A DNA stretch of 64,000 nucleotides from the NCBI GenBank assembly GCA_964630925.1, contig CAZVZK010000045.1, positions 1 through 64,000 on the forward strand, written 5' to 3'. A program made the translations under genes and the position numbers. The first letter of the stretch is position 1. Each line of letters starts with the position of its first letter. This document shows positions 19,190 through 27,156 of the stretch, piece after piece. The notes below the pieces were generated by a model, which ran no database searches, was not told where the DNA came from, and saw only the letters and a program-made list of their open reading frames with translations. The stretch is from RGDT01 sp964630925. Its GTDB lineage: Bacteria > Planctomycetota > Planctomycetia > Gemmatales > Gemmataceae.

Positions 19190-19219
19190 GAGGGGAGGTG
19201 GACCATGCCGCCTCCCCTC
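19190..19219 (+). terminator. Intrinsic terminator of ppdK
   Basis: Stem GAGGGGAGGTGG/CCGCCTCCCCTC followed by TTTCGTT, 24 bases after the ppdK stop. Confidence 0.85.
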
Positions 19220-19277
19220 TTTCGTTGATCGCGTATCCGATGTTCGGGTAGAATGGCGTGGCCCGGAGGGCCCGATC

Positions 19278-19502
19278 ATGGCGGTGCTGATGACGAGGCT
19301 TGGCCTGGACAAGTTGACCGCCGACGAGCGGAGGCAGCTCGCCGAGGAGCTGCTCGAGAGCCTGCCCGCCCAGACGGAGCTACCCCCGCTGACGGAGGCC
19401 CAGAAGGCGGACCTCGACCGCCGGCTCGAGGCGTTCAAGGACGCGCCCCTGGCCGGCAAGCCCTGGGAGGAGGTGTACGCCCGCCTGAGGGGCAAGAAAT
19501 GA
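19278..19502 (+). CDS. Addiction module antitoxin (TIGR02574-type)
   Basis: Small acidic protein of 74 aa starting at ATG 19278. LTADERRQLAEELLESLP followed by a spacer, LTEAQKADLDRRLEAF and PWEEVYARL is the layout of the small antitoxins paired with ParE/RelE toxins. Its stop overlaps the toxin start as ATGA. Such antitoxins bind and neutralise the toxin and usually repress their own promoter. First gene after the ppdK terminator and first gene of a cassette that ends in a ppdK fragment. Confidence 0.9.
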   Translation: MAVLMTRLGLDKLTADERRQLAEELLESLPAQTELPPLTEAQKADLDRRLEAFKDAPLAGKPWEEVYARLRGKK

Positions 19503-19795
19503 GCCTGCCCGTCGTCGTCAACCCTCTCGCCGAGGAAGACATCGAGGAGGCACGCGCTTATTACGAGGCCCGACGCGTCGGCCTGGGCGACGATTTCATG
19601 GAGCGGATGAGGGAAGCCGTCTCGCACATCAGCGCTTTCCCGGAGATCCACGCCCTGGCGCACAAGGACCTGCGCCGAGGGCCGATCCAGCGGTTCCCCT
19701 ACGCGATCATCTATCGAGTCGATCCGACGCAGATCACCGTCGTCGCCGTCCACCACACCAGCCGCGACCCTCGATCCTGGCAGTCCCGCGCGTGA
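19499..19795 (+). CDS. ParE/RelE superfamily toxin
   Basis: Protein of 98 aa, translationally coupled to the antitoxin. Typical ParE layout: VVNPLAEEDIEEARAYYEA, then GDDFMERMREAVSHISAFPE, the basic strand DLRRGPIQRFPYAIIYRV and C-terminal VVAVHHTSRDPRSW. ParE members poison DNA gyrase and RelE members cleave mRNA on the ribosome; the sequence alone does not decide between them, though the HHTSRDP ending is usual in ParE-like proteins. Complete and apparently intact. Confidence 0.92.
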   Translation: MSLPVVVNPLAEEDIEEARAYYEARRVGLGDDFMERMREAVSHISAFPEIHALAHKDLRRGPIQRFPYAIIYRVDPTQITVVAVHHTSRDPRSWQSRA

Positions 19796-20022
19796 GGACC
19801 GGCCGGCGGTGCCCCTCAATCGACCTGCATCTTCTGCACCTCGAACAGGCGCGGCGCCCGGAGCTTCTGCCGTGGTTCCCCGAAAGCCGGCTCCGCGTCC
19901 TGGCATCGGCGGGCGGCGCGTCGCTGCTGACCGAGGCGGGCATCCCGGACCACGGCCCCGCGTCCGGCCATCTGCCGATCCTGTTTCGCGTCAACCACCC
20001 TCGGAGGAGGCCACATGCCTGA
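19792..20022 (+). pseudogene. Possible fragment of an immunity-type (SUKH-like) protein
   Basis: A 76-codon frame whose later part, RLRVLASAGGASLLTEAGIPD and ILFRVNH, has the feel of the N-terminal strand region of SUKH-type immunity proteins, but it stops soon after and has no ribosome binding site. It could be a remnant, or the upstream part of the gene at 20015 in a different frame. Weakly supported. Confidence 0.25.
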
Positions 20023-20392
20023 CAACCTTTGGCCCGAGTTCCCCGTGGAGGCGAAGCCCCGGACCATCCGCACGGTGCTGCTCGAGGCGGGAGGCGGCAT
20101 CGCCGATCGGACGGGCGGCAAACTCTTGTTCGACGTGGTGTCGTCGCTGGATGACGCGGGCAGGCGGTTCTTCCACACCTGCTATCTGAGGGCGGCGACC
20201 GGCTACCGTTTCCCGCTCTTCCAGGTCGTCGAGCAGGGTGGGCCGTACCCCGTCATCATCAACGGCGACGAAGCGTTCGATAAGGGAATCAAGGCCGGCG
20301 ACGAGGCCGAGCTGCGGGAGCAGCTCCGGCGGCTCTTCGCCGCCGAACCGACGCGGCGGCTCGTGTTCCAAATGCTCGACACCGCCGCCTGA
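20015..20392 (+). CDS. Hypothetical protein, stop supplied by ppdK fragment
   Basis: Soluble protein of 125 aa with a good start: GGAGGAGG lies 5-6 bases before ATG 20015. It contains TGGKLLFDVVSSLDDAG, FFHTCYLRA, FPLFQVVEQGG and a C-terminal amphipathic helix. I do not recognise it. Its TGA (20390-20392) is inside the beginning of the duplicated ppdK fragment, whose homology starts at 20388, so the original C-terminus may have been different. It follows the toxin-antitoxin pair in the same orientation. Confidence 0.65.
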   Translation: MPDNLWPEFPVEAKPRTIRTVLLEAGGGIADRTGGKLLFDVVSSLDDAGRRFFHTCYLRAATGYRFPLFQVVEQGGPYPVIINGDEAFDKGIKAGDEAELREQLRRLFAAEPTRRLVFQMLDTAA

Positions 20393-20690
20393 CGCGGACG
20401 GGCCTGGGGATGAGCCGCGACGACTACGGCCCGTTCATCCGCGCGTACATGGAGAACGACCTGGTGCCGCGCGACCCGTTCCAGGTGATCGACTTCGACG
20501 GCGTGGGCGGGCTGATGGAGATCGGCGTGCAGCGCGGCCGTGCCGCGGACGCGAAGCTGAAGATCGGCATCCGCGGCGAGCCGGACAGCGTGAAGTTCTG
20601 CCACAGGATCGGCCTGGACTACGTGAGCTGCTCGCCGTTCCGCGTGCCCATCGCACGGCTGGCGGCGGCGCAGGCGGCGCTGACGAAGAG
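20388..20690 (+). pseudogene. Diverged fragment of ppdK 3' end (copy 2)
   Basis: Homologous to 18751-19163 with scattered differences (roughly one base in fifteen by eye). It encodes the last part of the PEP-binding barrel, but where ppdK has ICGEHGGEP this copy has IRGEP: the catalytic Cys is replaced by Arg and 12 bases are deleted. It also lacks the natural stop, running on to 20706. It cannot encode a functional domain and marks the right end of the toxin-antitoxin cassette. Confidence 0.92.
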
Positions 20691-20960
20691 CTGGTGCATG
20701 ATCTGACGTGTCGTCCAGAACCCTGCATTCGCGGGCGAAGTACACCTCGGGTACGCCTGGATCGAGGGTCTTGTGGCCCAGATCCAGGCCATCAATGGCC
20801 CGAACGCGCACGGCATCCAGAGTGTTTACAATGGAATACATCTCGCGGACATCCAGTGGGATGTGCGTGATTCTAGAGGAAGACCTCTGGGAGGCCATCA
20901 AGCGCGGCGAGTACGCCGTGTGACTGGCACTCCTGGTTGAGCAGGGCCGGTCCGAAGGCT
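20691..20960. other. Degenerate coding remnant, unidentified
   Basis: Protein-like translations appear in two forward frames: VHLGYAWIEGLVAQIQAING from about 20740 and, shifted, VILEEDLWEAIKRGEY near 20865-20920. The second resembles the end of phage XkdF-like proteins, but the match is short. No start, ribosome binding site or continuous frame. Probably a frameshifted gene remnant. Confidence 0.35.
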
Positions 20961-21383
20961 TCACGCTGCTGGCGGGTAGATCACGGCACCATCAACGCTC
21001 ATCCCACCGAGGCTCGACCCGCCGAACCGGGTCATCCCAGGATACGGCTTCGGTGCCTGCACGGCGAAAGGCGGGGCCGGCACCTTGGGCCGGATGACCG
21101 ACAAGACCGCCTGAGTCAACGAGTCATCCAGGCCCAGGACCCGCACCTCCAACGGCTCGATCCACGGGTCGGGATGCGCCCGCATCACCCCGTACACGTG
21201 GCGGTACCCTTCGGCCGGCCCCTTGTCGTCCACGAACCGAGAAGCGAGGTAGAGGAACCACTTGCCCTCTTCGGTCGGCTTGGCCCAGAAGGCGACTTCG
21301 GCCTTGAAGCCGTTGGCCGTGAGTTTCTCGACGAGCCGCCGTCCGGCGTCGGCCTGTTCCATCACCATTGCGTCTTGATCCAT
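20961..21383 (-). CDS. Hypothetical protein coupled to HEPN gene
   Basis: Soluble protein of about 140 aa. Possible starts are ATG 21383 and ATGs at 21368 and 21362; the last two overlap the HEPN stop. LVEKLTANGFKAEVAFWAKP, WFLYLASRFVDDKG and YRHVYGVMRAHPDPWIEPLE suggest a compact alpha/beta domain, followed by a Pro/Gly-rich tail. Not a recognisable nucleotidyltransferase, which would be the usual HEPN partner. The tight coupling suggests it works with the HEPN protein. Confidence 0.6.
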   Translation of the reverse strand: MDQDAMVMEQADAGRRLVEKLTANGFKAEVAFWAKPTEEGKWFLYLASRFVDDKGPAEGYRHVYGVMRAHPDPWIEPLEVRVLGLDDSLTQAVLSVIRPKVPAPPFAVQAPKPYPGMTRFGGSSLGGMSVDGAVIYPPAA

Positions 21384-21793
21384 GGCAACACCCCGTTGGT
21401 GGCATCCGAAATGGCGGCGTAGAGCCCCTCGGCCTCTGCCTGGGTCATCCGGTGGTACCGTTTCTGTTCCGACCAGCTTCCCACAAGCCCCCAGTTGGCC
21501 TGGAGGAGTGGATTCGCGTCGGCCGCGGCTTTCCTGGCGGCATCCAGCCGCGCCAGGATCACCAACGTCTCGATGACGTGCGTATAGCAATCCGATGAGA
21601 ACTTTTTGTCTGGGAAGGCATCCGTCGCCATTAACATCTTGATGATGCACGCCTTCAGAGCAAGTTCAACGGCGTAGCCCGCCAGATAATAGGCCCCGTC
21701 CCACTTCCCTACGTCAAGGAGCGCCTTCGCCTCAACCAACCTCTCCTCGGCCAGTTGCTGGAACTCGGCTCGAGTCTCGATCAGCTTGCTCAT
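21362..21793 (-). CDS. HEPN domain protein
   Basis: All-helical protein of 143 aa beginning at ATG 21793 (MSKLIETRAEFQQLAEERL). AKALLDVGKWDGAYYLAGYAVELALKA is the characteristic HEPN signature helix pair, and LQANWGLVGSWSEQKRY comes later. HEPN proteins are commonly RNase toxins (RxxxxH motif) or helpers of nucleotidyltransferases. The canonical RxxxxH motif is not clearly present here (KRYHRM is the closest), so RNase activity is doubtful. It lies in the second ppdK-bounded cassette. Confidence 0.82.
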   Translation of the reverse strand: MSKLIETRAEFQQLAEERLVEAKALLDVGKWDGAYYLAGYAVELALKACIIKMLMATDAFPDKKFSSDCYTHVIETLVILARLDAARKAAADANPLLQANWGLVGSWSEQKRYHRMTQAEAEGLYAAISDATNGVLPWIKTQW

Positions 21794-21836
21794 CGAACAA
21801 CCCCTGCCCCTCGCTCCATTGTACCAGGGGGCCCCG

Positions 21837-21957
21837 TGCGTGGCGGCGGCGAGGATCGTGATCGTGAAGGACGGCGGGGCGCAGCTCTTCAACTTCGGGA
21901 CGAACGACCTGACGCGGACGGGGCCGGGGATGAGCCGCGACGACCACGGGCCGTTCA
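21837..21957 (+). pseudogene. Diverged fragment of ppdK 3' region (copy 3)
   Basis: Homologous to about 18684-18800 of ppdK and overlapping the first 60 bases of copy 2. It shares copy-2-type differences (GACGCGGACGGG, AGCCGCGACGA), so both came from a related but distinct ppdK allele. It has a small ATCGTG duplication and ends abruptly after CCGTTCA. Non-functional. Confidence 0.88.
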
Positions 21958-22059
21958 CGGCTCACCAGACGAGGAGATCCTGGCGCGGCCGCGAGGGGAT
22001 CGATGAGCCAGGGTGCAATCTGTCCTCGGTTGGCAGGCCCGCGCGTGACAGGCCCGCCC

Positions 22060-24243
22060 TCACGCCTCTTCCTCGACCTCCTCCAGCCGGTCCATCGACG
22101 CGCCCTCCGTCAGCCACCTCTCGCGGATCTGCTCCTGCAGCGCCAGCAGTGCCCCCAGGCTCTTGAAGTGGATGCGGCGGATGCGGTCCTCGATGGCCCC
22201 CAACTGCCCCAGGAACTTCGACACCCACTTCCCGGTGATCGAGGTCGCCGTCGGACGCAGCCTCTTCACCAGCTTCACGTCCATCAGGAAGAACCCCAGC
22301 TTCGCCCCCTCCTTCAGGTTCTTCAGCCGCGGCAGGGCCAGCTTGTCGGCCCGCGAGATGCACCTCGTCATCACGTCGTGCGTGTCGATCAGGCTGCCGC
22401 GGATCGACGCGAACATCTGGTAGTCCATCGGCCCCTGCGCCCCGCTCAGCACCGCCAGGGCCATCTCCAGCATCGGACGCTGCACGGCCAGGTCGATCAG
22501 GATGCCCTGCGCCGCCATGTGGAAGCGGTAGCGGGAGAGGAGCTCCTCCGCCAGCGACGCCTTCAGCTCCCGCGCCATCTGCATGTGCAGGCGGAAAGAG
22601 CGCCGGTCCATGTCCGCCAGCCAGTCGAGCTGCTCGTCGTACTCCTTCTCCGTCCGCTTGATGAGGCGTTTGAAATCGTCCTCGTCGTATTTCTTCCCGC
22701 GGAAGCGGAACGTGCCGTCGTGCTCCAGCATCTTGTCGCCGCGCTCCAGGGCGCGGAGGCGCTCCAGCTCCTCGCGCAGCGTCTGGATCTCCTTCATCCG
22801 CAGCTGCAGCTCGGGGCCGTACATCTTGTTCGCCATGCCACGCACCACCTCCGGCTTCCACGGCGAGTCGCGGACCTCCAGGAGGAGGTCCTCGATGTCG
22901 CCGGGCCGGATCGGGCGGTTGTCGTAGGCCCCGTGATAGCGCGGGTCGTAGGTCGTCTCCGAATGCTCCTCGTCGATGAACGCCTGCACCTTCCGGGCCG
23001 GCGTCACCTCCACGTCCTTGTCGATGTCCCACACCACGCGGTAGTACTTCCACGTCAGCCGCAGACGCAGGTCCTCGGCGTCGTCGAACAGCAGCCAGGG
23101 CGAACGCTCGTCGATGGGGCAGCGGAGGTAGATGCGCTTGGCGTTCTGCTCGCGGTCGTAGTTGGGCGGGTGCGACGCCCACATCTCCGGCACCGACTCG
23201 TCGTCCGCGTCGAACACCTCCGGCGACAGGTCCTCGTCCTCCGGCAGCGGCGGCGGCTCGCCCAGCCTCGGGTTCTTCCGCTTCTTGCGCAGGTAGGCCG
23301 CGGCGTGGTTCTGGTGGTGGAACAGGTCGTCGGTGTACAGCCCGTGGTCGCCGGCGGCCTTCAGGTCTTCGAGCGCCTGGCCGAATGACTCGGCGATGAA
23401 GTCCACGCGCGACAGGGCGTTGACGATGGCGTCGCTGCCGGTGACGCGGACGGCCACCAGGTCGGCGTTGAACTCCATCTCGCGCGACAGGCCGGCGCCG
23501 AGGTAGTTGATGAGGTATAGGTAGCCCTCCATCGCCTTGCGGAACGCCCACATGCTGCCGTAGCCGACGCCGCCAATCATGTTCAGGAAGCCGTTGTCGG
23601 GGGCGTGATACATGGACAGGACGAGGTGGTCGTACCAGTCGCGGTTGAAGACGACGTCGCCGATGATGCGGTTGGCGGAGTAGATGTAGCGGTGCAGGAG
23701 CATGCTCTTCTGCGAGAAGTGGCCGAACTCGTGGGCGAGGACTGCCTTGAACTCGCTGAGGTTGAGGGCGTTGACGAGGGGCACGCCGATGAGGAGGTTC
23801 TTGGGCGGCGGGAAGATCAGGCCCCAGACGGTGTCGTTGTCGTAGAAGACGGCGGCGTTGACCTCCGGGGAGAGGAAGACGCGGTGCGGCAGGGGGGCGT
23901 CGGTCTCCTCGCACAGGCGTTCGAGGAACTCGAACAGCCTGGGGTGCTCCTCCGGCAGCAGCTCGACGCGGAACGTCTTCTCCGGGTAGGTCTTCTGGAA
24001 GAAGCCCTTGATGAGGAAGAAGAAGAGCAGCATGCACGGCAGGGCGAGGATCGCCGCCAGCACCGGCGAGAAGAACAGGCACAGGATGGGCAGGCCGAGG
24101 GAGAAGACCAGGCCGAGGAAGTAGAGGAGCGCGAACATCAGCAGGGCCATGAGCACCATCGTGGCCTGCGTCTGGTACTCGGCGTGTGGGTGGGCCAGGC
24201 CGTCGGGCACGCGGCGCGGCGACGGCGGGTAGATGTCTGCCAC
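22060..24243 (-). CDS. M48 family membrane metallopeptidase
   Basis: Large zinc endopeptidase (727 aa). I chose GTG 24243 (MADIYPPSP) because AGGAGGTG lies 6 bases before it, inside the longer frame from 24252. N-terminal hydrophobic segments at about residues 28-90 (MALLMFALLYFLGLVFSLGL and a second pair) anchor it. Zinc site: AVLAHEFGHFSQ near residue 210 (HExxH) and the third ligand Glu in SREMEFNADLVAVRVTG near 275, the M48 EFxAD motif. A long C-terminal region of about 400 residues, helical and charged, is unlike HtpX or Ste24 and is of unknown role. HtpX-like relatives degrade misfolded membrane proteins. Ends just after the ppdK fragment field. Confidence 0.92.
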   Translation of the reverse strand: MADIYPPSPRRVPDGLAHPHAEYQTQATMVLMALLMFALLYFLGLVFSLGLPILCLFFSPVLAAILALPCMLLFFFLIKGFFQKTYPEKTFRVELLPEEHPRLFEFLERLCEETDAPLPHRVFLSPEVNAAVFYDNDTVWGLIFPPPKNLLIGVPLVNALNLSEFKAVLAHEFGHFSQKSMLLHRYIYSANRIIGDVVFNRDWYDHLVLSMYHAPDNGFLNMIGGVGYGSMWAFRKAMEGYLYLINYLGAGLSREMEFNADLVAVRVTGSDAIVNALSRVDFIAESFGQALEDLKAAGDHGLYTDDLFHHQNHAAAYLRKKRKNPRLGEPPPLPEDEDLSPEVFDADDESVPEMWASHPPNYDREQNAKRIYLRCPIDERSPWLLFDDAEDLRLRLTWKYYRVVWDIDKDVEVTPARKVQAFIDEEHSETTYDPRYHGAYDNRPIRPGDIEDLLLEVRDSPWKPEVVRGMANKMYGPELQLRMKEIQTLREELERLRALERGDKMLEHDGTFRFRGKKYDEDDFKRLIKRTEKEYDEQLDWLADMDRRSFRLHMQMARELKASLAEELLSRYRFHMAAQGILIDLAVQRPMLEMALAVLSGAQGPMDYQMFASIRGSLIDTHDVMTRCISRADKLALPRLKNLKEGAKLGFFLMDVKLVKRLRPTATSITGKWVSKFLGQLGAIEDRIRRIHFKSLGALLALQEQIRERWLTEGASMDRLEEVEEEA

Positions 24244-24401
24244 GGGCGGCACCTCCTGTCCGGGACACGGTCAGGATAGCGGCGGCGGGCCGGCGCGGCA
24301 GGGCGGATCGACAGGCACGGCGGCCGGCCCTTTACTCCGCCAGCGCCGCGAATCGGAAAGAGACACCGGGGATGGCCGGCGGAGCGCCCTACCGTGACGA
24401 C

Positions 24402-24445
24402 ACGCCTCCCGCGGCGGATCGAAGTCAGGGCGTCGCGGGAGGCGT
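24402..24445 (-). terminator. Terminator downstream of senB
   Basis: ACGCCTCCCGCG at 24402 pairs perfectly with CGCGGGAGGCGT ending at 24445; the loop is 20 bases. It lies 19 bases past the leftward stop at 24465. Confidence 0.75.
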
Positions 24446-24464
24446 TCACGCAACACAAGGGCGA

Positions 24465-25412
24465 TCACCCGAATTCCGCCAGCAGCGCCGCCCACCGCCG
24501 TGACTCCTCCGCCGGCGTCACCAGCGGACGCAGGCGCTCGCCCGAACGCCGCAGCGACTCCAGCCAATCCGCGTCCGTCTCGGCCCGGTGCAGCAGCGCC
24601 GCCAGCGCCGCCGAGTCGCCCACCGGGAAGTAGCCTGGGTGGCCCTCGCCCAGCAGCCCCACCGAGCCGTCGATCAATGAAGACACCACGGGCGTCCCGA
24701 CAGCACACGCCTCCGAGATGACGTTCGCGCCCCCCTCGCTGACCGAGGTCAGCGACAGCAGATGCGCCCGCGCCAGGAGCCGCAGCGTGCGCGTGCGCGT
24801 CCGCTCGCCCAGCCAGGCGTACCGCGGATTCGCCGCCATCTCGGCCCGCGCCTGCGACTCCATCTCGCCGCTCAGCGCCGCCCCGACGTGCCACACCCGG
24901 ACCCGCGATTCCGCCGGCAACAGCCGCGCCGCCTCCGCCGTGCGGAACGGGTCCTTCACCGGACGCAGGTGGCCGGCCACGATCACGTCGAACGCCGTCG
25001 CCCGCCGCCGCGGCGGGCCCTTCAACGGCTCGACGGATTGATAGATAACGCGCACGCGGTCACGCAGCGTCTCGGGCAGCCGCAGCGCCGCCAGCGGCTG
25101 GAGGACGACGATGCGCGAGGCCGCCCCCAGCGAACGCGCCGCCTCTTCGGCGTGGATGTCGCCGTACACGTCCGTGCCGGTCAGCGCCAGGACGAGCGGC
25201 GCGTCGGGCCGTTCCTCGCGGAAGCGCTGTATTGAGGCGGCGCTCTTGCCGGCGTGCAGCGCCACCAACACGTCACACCGCCGGCCGGCGTACTCCACGC
25301 CGACGCGCACGTCATGGCCCAGGCCGGCGAGCAGACGCCGCCAGCGCAGGGCCGTGATGCGGTTGCCGACGCGCGAGCCGGCGGGGGCCGGGGTGATGAT
25401 GAGGACCCTCAT
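24465..25412 (-). CDS. senB: Selenosugar synthase SenB-like glycosyltransferase (TIGR04348)
   Basis: GT-B glycosyltransferase of 315 aa. It follows the SenB family along its whole length: IITPAPAGSRVGNRITALRW at the N-terminus, DVLVALHAGKSAASI, LALTGTDVYGDI, IVVLQPLAALRLP, VAGHLRPVKDPFRTAEAARL, NPRYAWLGE, SEGGANVISEACAVGTPVVS and LLGEGHPGYFPVGDS. SenB joins selenium from selenophosphate to a UDP-sugar to make the selenosugar used in selenoneine synthesis (family knowledge). The usual partners SenA (EgtB-like) and SenC (SelD-like) are not adjacent here. Start ATG 25412; followed by its own terminator, so probably monocistronic. Confidence 0.85.
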   Translation of the reverse strand: MRVLIITPAPAGSRVGNRITALRWRRLLAGLGHDVRVGVEYAGRRCDVLVALHAGKSAASIQRFREERPDAPLVLALTGTDVYGDIHAEEAARSLGAASRIVVLQPLAALRLPETLRDRVRVIYQSVEPLKGPPRRRATAFDVIVAGHLRPVKDPFRTAEAARLLPAESRVRVWHVGAALSGEMESQARAEMAANPRYAWLGERTRTRTLRLLARAHLLSLTSVSEGGANVISEACAVGTPVVSSLIDGSVGLLGEGHPGYFPVGDSAALAALLHRAETDADWLESLRRSGERLRPLVTPAEESRRWAALLAEFG

Positions 25413-25447
25413 GGCACCCCCGGCCCACGGCCGGCCCCGTCATCCGA

Positions 25448-26932
25448 TCAGCCCTTCGTCGGGTCGGGCAGCTCGAAGCCCTTGCGGTACGCCTCGCGGA
25501 CGAGCATCTTGTTGGCCGCGTCGCTGCCCACGAACCGCTCGGTCTTCGTGTCCAGCGTCAGCTTGGGCCCCTTGCCCCACTTCACGCCGGCGTCCACCTT
25601 GTGCCCCGCCAGGTGCTTCACGGCCGACTCCACCGCCTTGTCGGCGTTGGCGTTGCCGAACCACGCCGCCTTGTCGTCGTAGGCCTCCAGGCCGCCCAGC
25701 CGGTACGAGATGTTGCCCAGGTGGCACATCGCGCTCGACAGGTGCCCCTCGAGGATGTCGCCGTTCAGCAGCGTCGGCTTGCCGGCCCGCACCGCGGCGA
25801 CGAAGTTGCCGTAATGGTCGCCGCCGCCGGTGAACTCCTTGATGATCTCGCCGTCCTTGGTGTACGCGACGCCGCCGGAGTAGCTCGGGCAGACGAGGAA
25901 GCCGTCCTCGCCGTACCAGATGTTGCCGACGTAGCCGGGGTACTTGTCCTTCGGCCCCACCGTCTTGGGGCTCTTCTTGCCGGGGTACGGCGTCTCGGAG
26001 CGCAGGCCGCGCACCTCGAAGACGAGCTGGCAGTCGCCGTAATCGAAGTCGATGATCTGCGTGTTGGCGGTCTCGCCGTCGTCCTTGTAGCCGAACCGGC
26101 CGCCGACGCTCTGCACGCTCTTGGGGAGCACCATCTTGTTCAGGCCCCAGCGGGCCTTGTCCATCTCGTGGATGCCCTGGTTGCCGAGGTCGCCGTTGCC
26201 GTACTCCCACGTCCAGTGCCAGTCGTAGTGCAGGCGCGACCGCTTCATCGGCTCGTTGGCCGCCGGCCCGCACCACAGGTCGTAGTCGAGGGTGGAAGGC
26301 GGTGTGCCCGTGCCGGCGTCGCCGATCGAGCCGCGCAGCTTGTAGCACAGGCCCCTGGCCAGCTTCACCTTGCCGATCTTGCCGTCGTGCAGGAAGGCCA
26401 TCGCGTCGCGCATGCCCTTGCTGCTGCGGCTCTGGGTGCCGGTCTGGCACACCTTGTCGTGCTTGCGGGCGAATTCCACGATGCGCCGGCCCTCGACGAC
26501 GTTGTGGCTGACCGGCTTCTCGACGTAGACGTGCTTGCCGTTCTGGATGGCCCAGATCGCCATCAGCGCGTGCCAGTGGTTCGGCGTGGCGATGCTGATG
26601 ATGTCGATGTTCTTGTCCGTGACGACCTTCCGCACGTCCTTCTCGAAGCGCGGCTCGACGTCCTGCTTGGCCTTGGCCGTCCCCATCGCCGTCTTGACGC
26701 GGTTGGAGTCGGCGTCGCAGATCACCGTGACCTCGCAGCCGTGCCGCCCGGCGAACCCGCTGACGTGGTCGTTGCCGCGGCCGCCGACGCCGACGACGGC
26801 GACGCGGAGCTTCTCGCCGGCCTTGCGGGCGGCGACGGGCTCGGCCTCGGCGCGGGACTGGCCGAGGATGGCGGCGGTGACGCCGAGCAGGGCGGATTCG
26901 TTGAGGAAGAGACGCCGGTCGATGGCGCGCAT
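25448..26932 (-). CDS. Tat-exported Gfo/Idh/MocA family oxidoreductase
   Basis: Secreted NAD(P)-dependent oxidoreductase of 494 aa, a distant paralogue of the one at 4550. Start ATG 26932. The N-terminus MRAIDRRLFLNESALLG carries a twin-arginine-type signal. Rossmann motif VAVVGVGGRGND near residue 45, CDADSNRV, IDIISIATPNHWHALMA, and the cofactor/catalytic motif KHVYVEKPVSHNV near residue 128 (Lys-Pro present). The long C-terminal part includes WHWTWEYGNGDLGNQGIHEM, the His-containing motif of the family. Substrate unknown. Preceded, on its own strand, by a gene-free region and followed by senB. Confidence 0.93.
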   Translation of the reverse strand: MRAIDRRLFLNESALLGVTAAILGQSRAEAEPVAARKAGEKLRVAVVGVGGRGNDHVSGFAGRHGCEVTVICDADSNRVKTAMGTAKAKQDVEPRFEKDVRKVVTDKNIDIISIATPNHWHALMAIWAIQNGKHVYVEKPVSHNVVEGRRIVEFARKHDKVCQTGTQSRSSKGMRDAMAFLHDGKIGKVKLARGLCYKLRGSIGDAGTGTPPSTLDYDLWCGPAANEPMKRSRLHYDWHWTWEYGNGDLGNQGIHEMDKARWGLNKMVLPKSVQSVGGRFGYKDDGETANTQIIDFDYGDCQLVFEVRGLRSETPYPGKKSPKTVGPKDKYPGYVGNIWYGEDGFLVCPSYSGGVAYTKDGEIIKEFTGGGDHYGNFVAAVRAGKPTLLNGDILEGHLSSAMCHLGNISYRLGGLEAYDDKAAWFGNANADKAVESAVKHLAGHKVDAGVKWGKGPKLTLDTKTERFVGSDAANKMLVREAYRKGFELPDPTKG

Positions 26933-27030
26933 GGAGAGGACCTCGGTGGGTGTGTGGGAGGCAATGAGCGTAATCTATCCGCCGGGCCGTGCCGGGGTCA
27001 ATCAGGAAGGGAGAAAAACGGGCGAGTCGC

Positions 27031-27146
27031 TGACAGCCGGCGAACAGCCGGCAAGCAGAAGACAACAGCCGGCCTCCCTGTGAGAGGGGGGCCGGCTGTT
27101 CCTGCTTTCGCCGGCTGTTCGCCGGCGGTTTCTGGCTGTCGGTTAT
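27031..27146. repeat. Long palindrome with AACAGCCGGC iterations
   Basis: Left arm 27031-27074 (TGACAGCCGGCGAACAGCCG, AAGCAGAAGACAACAGCCGG) pairs with right arm 27090-27146 (CCGGCTGTTCCTGCTTTCGC to TCTGGCTGTC). The unit ACAGCCGGC recurs three times in each arm. It ends 10 bp before the stop of the EF-hand gene and lies upstream of the oxidoreductase. The same AACAGCCGG word appears in the palindromes at 39377 and 53476. Confidence 0.87.
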
Positions 27147-27156
27147 GAGGGTGGCG

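Noticed and set aside
20708..20923. Phage XkdF-like gene
   Set aside because: Only VILEEDLWEAIKRGEY is reminiscent; the frame is broken and nothing else of the family is present, so listed only as an unidentified remnant.
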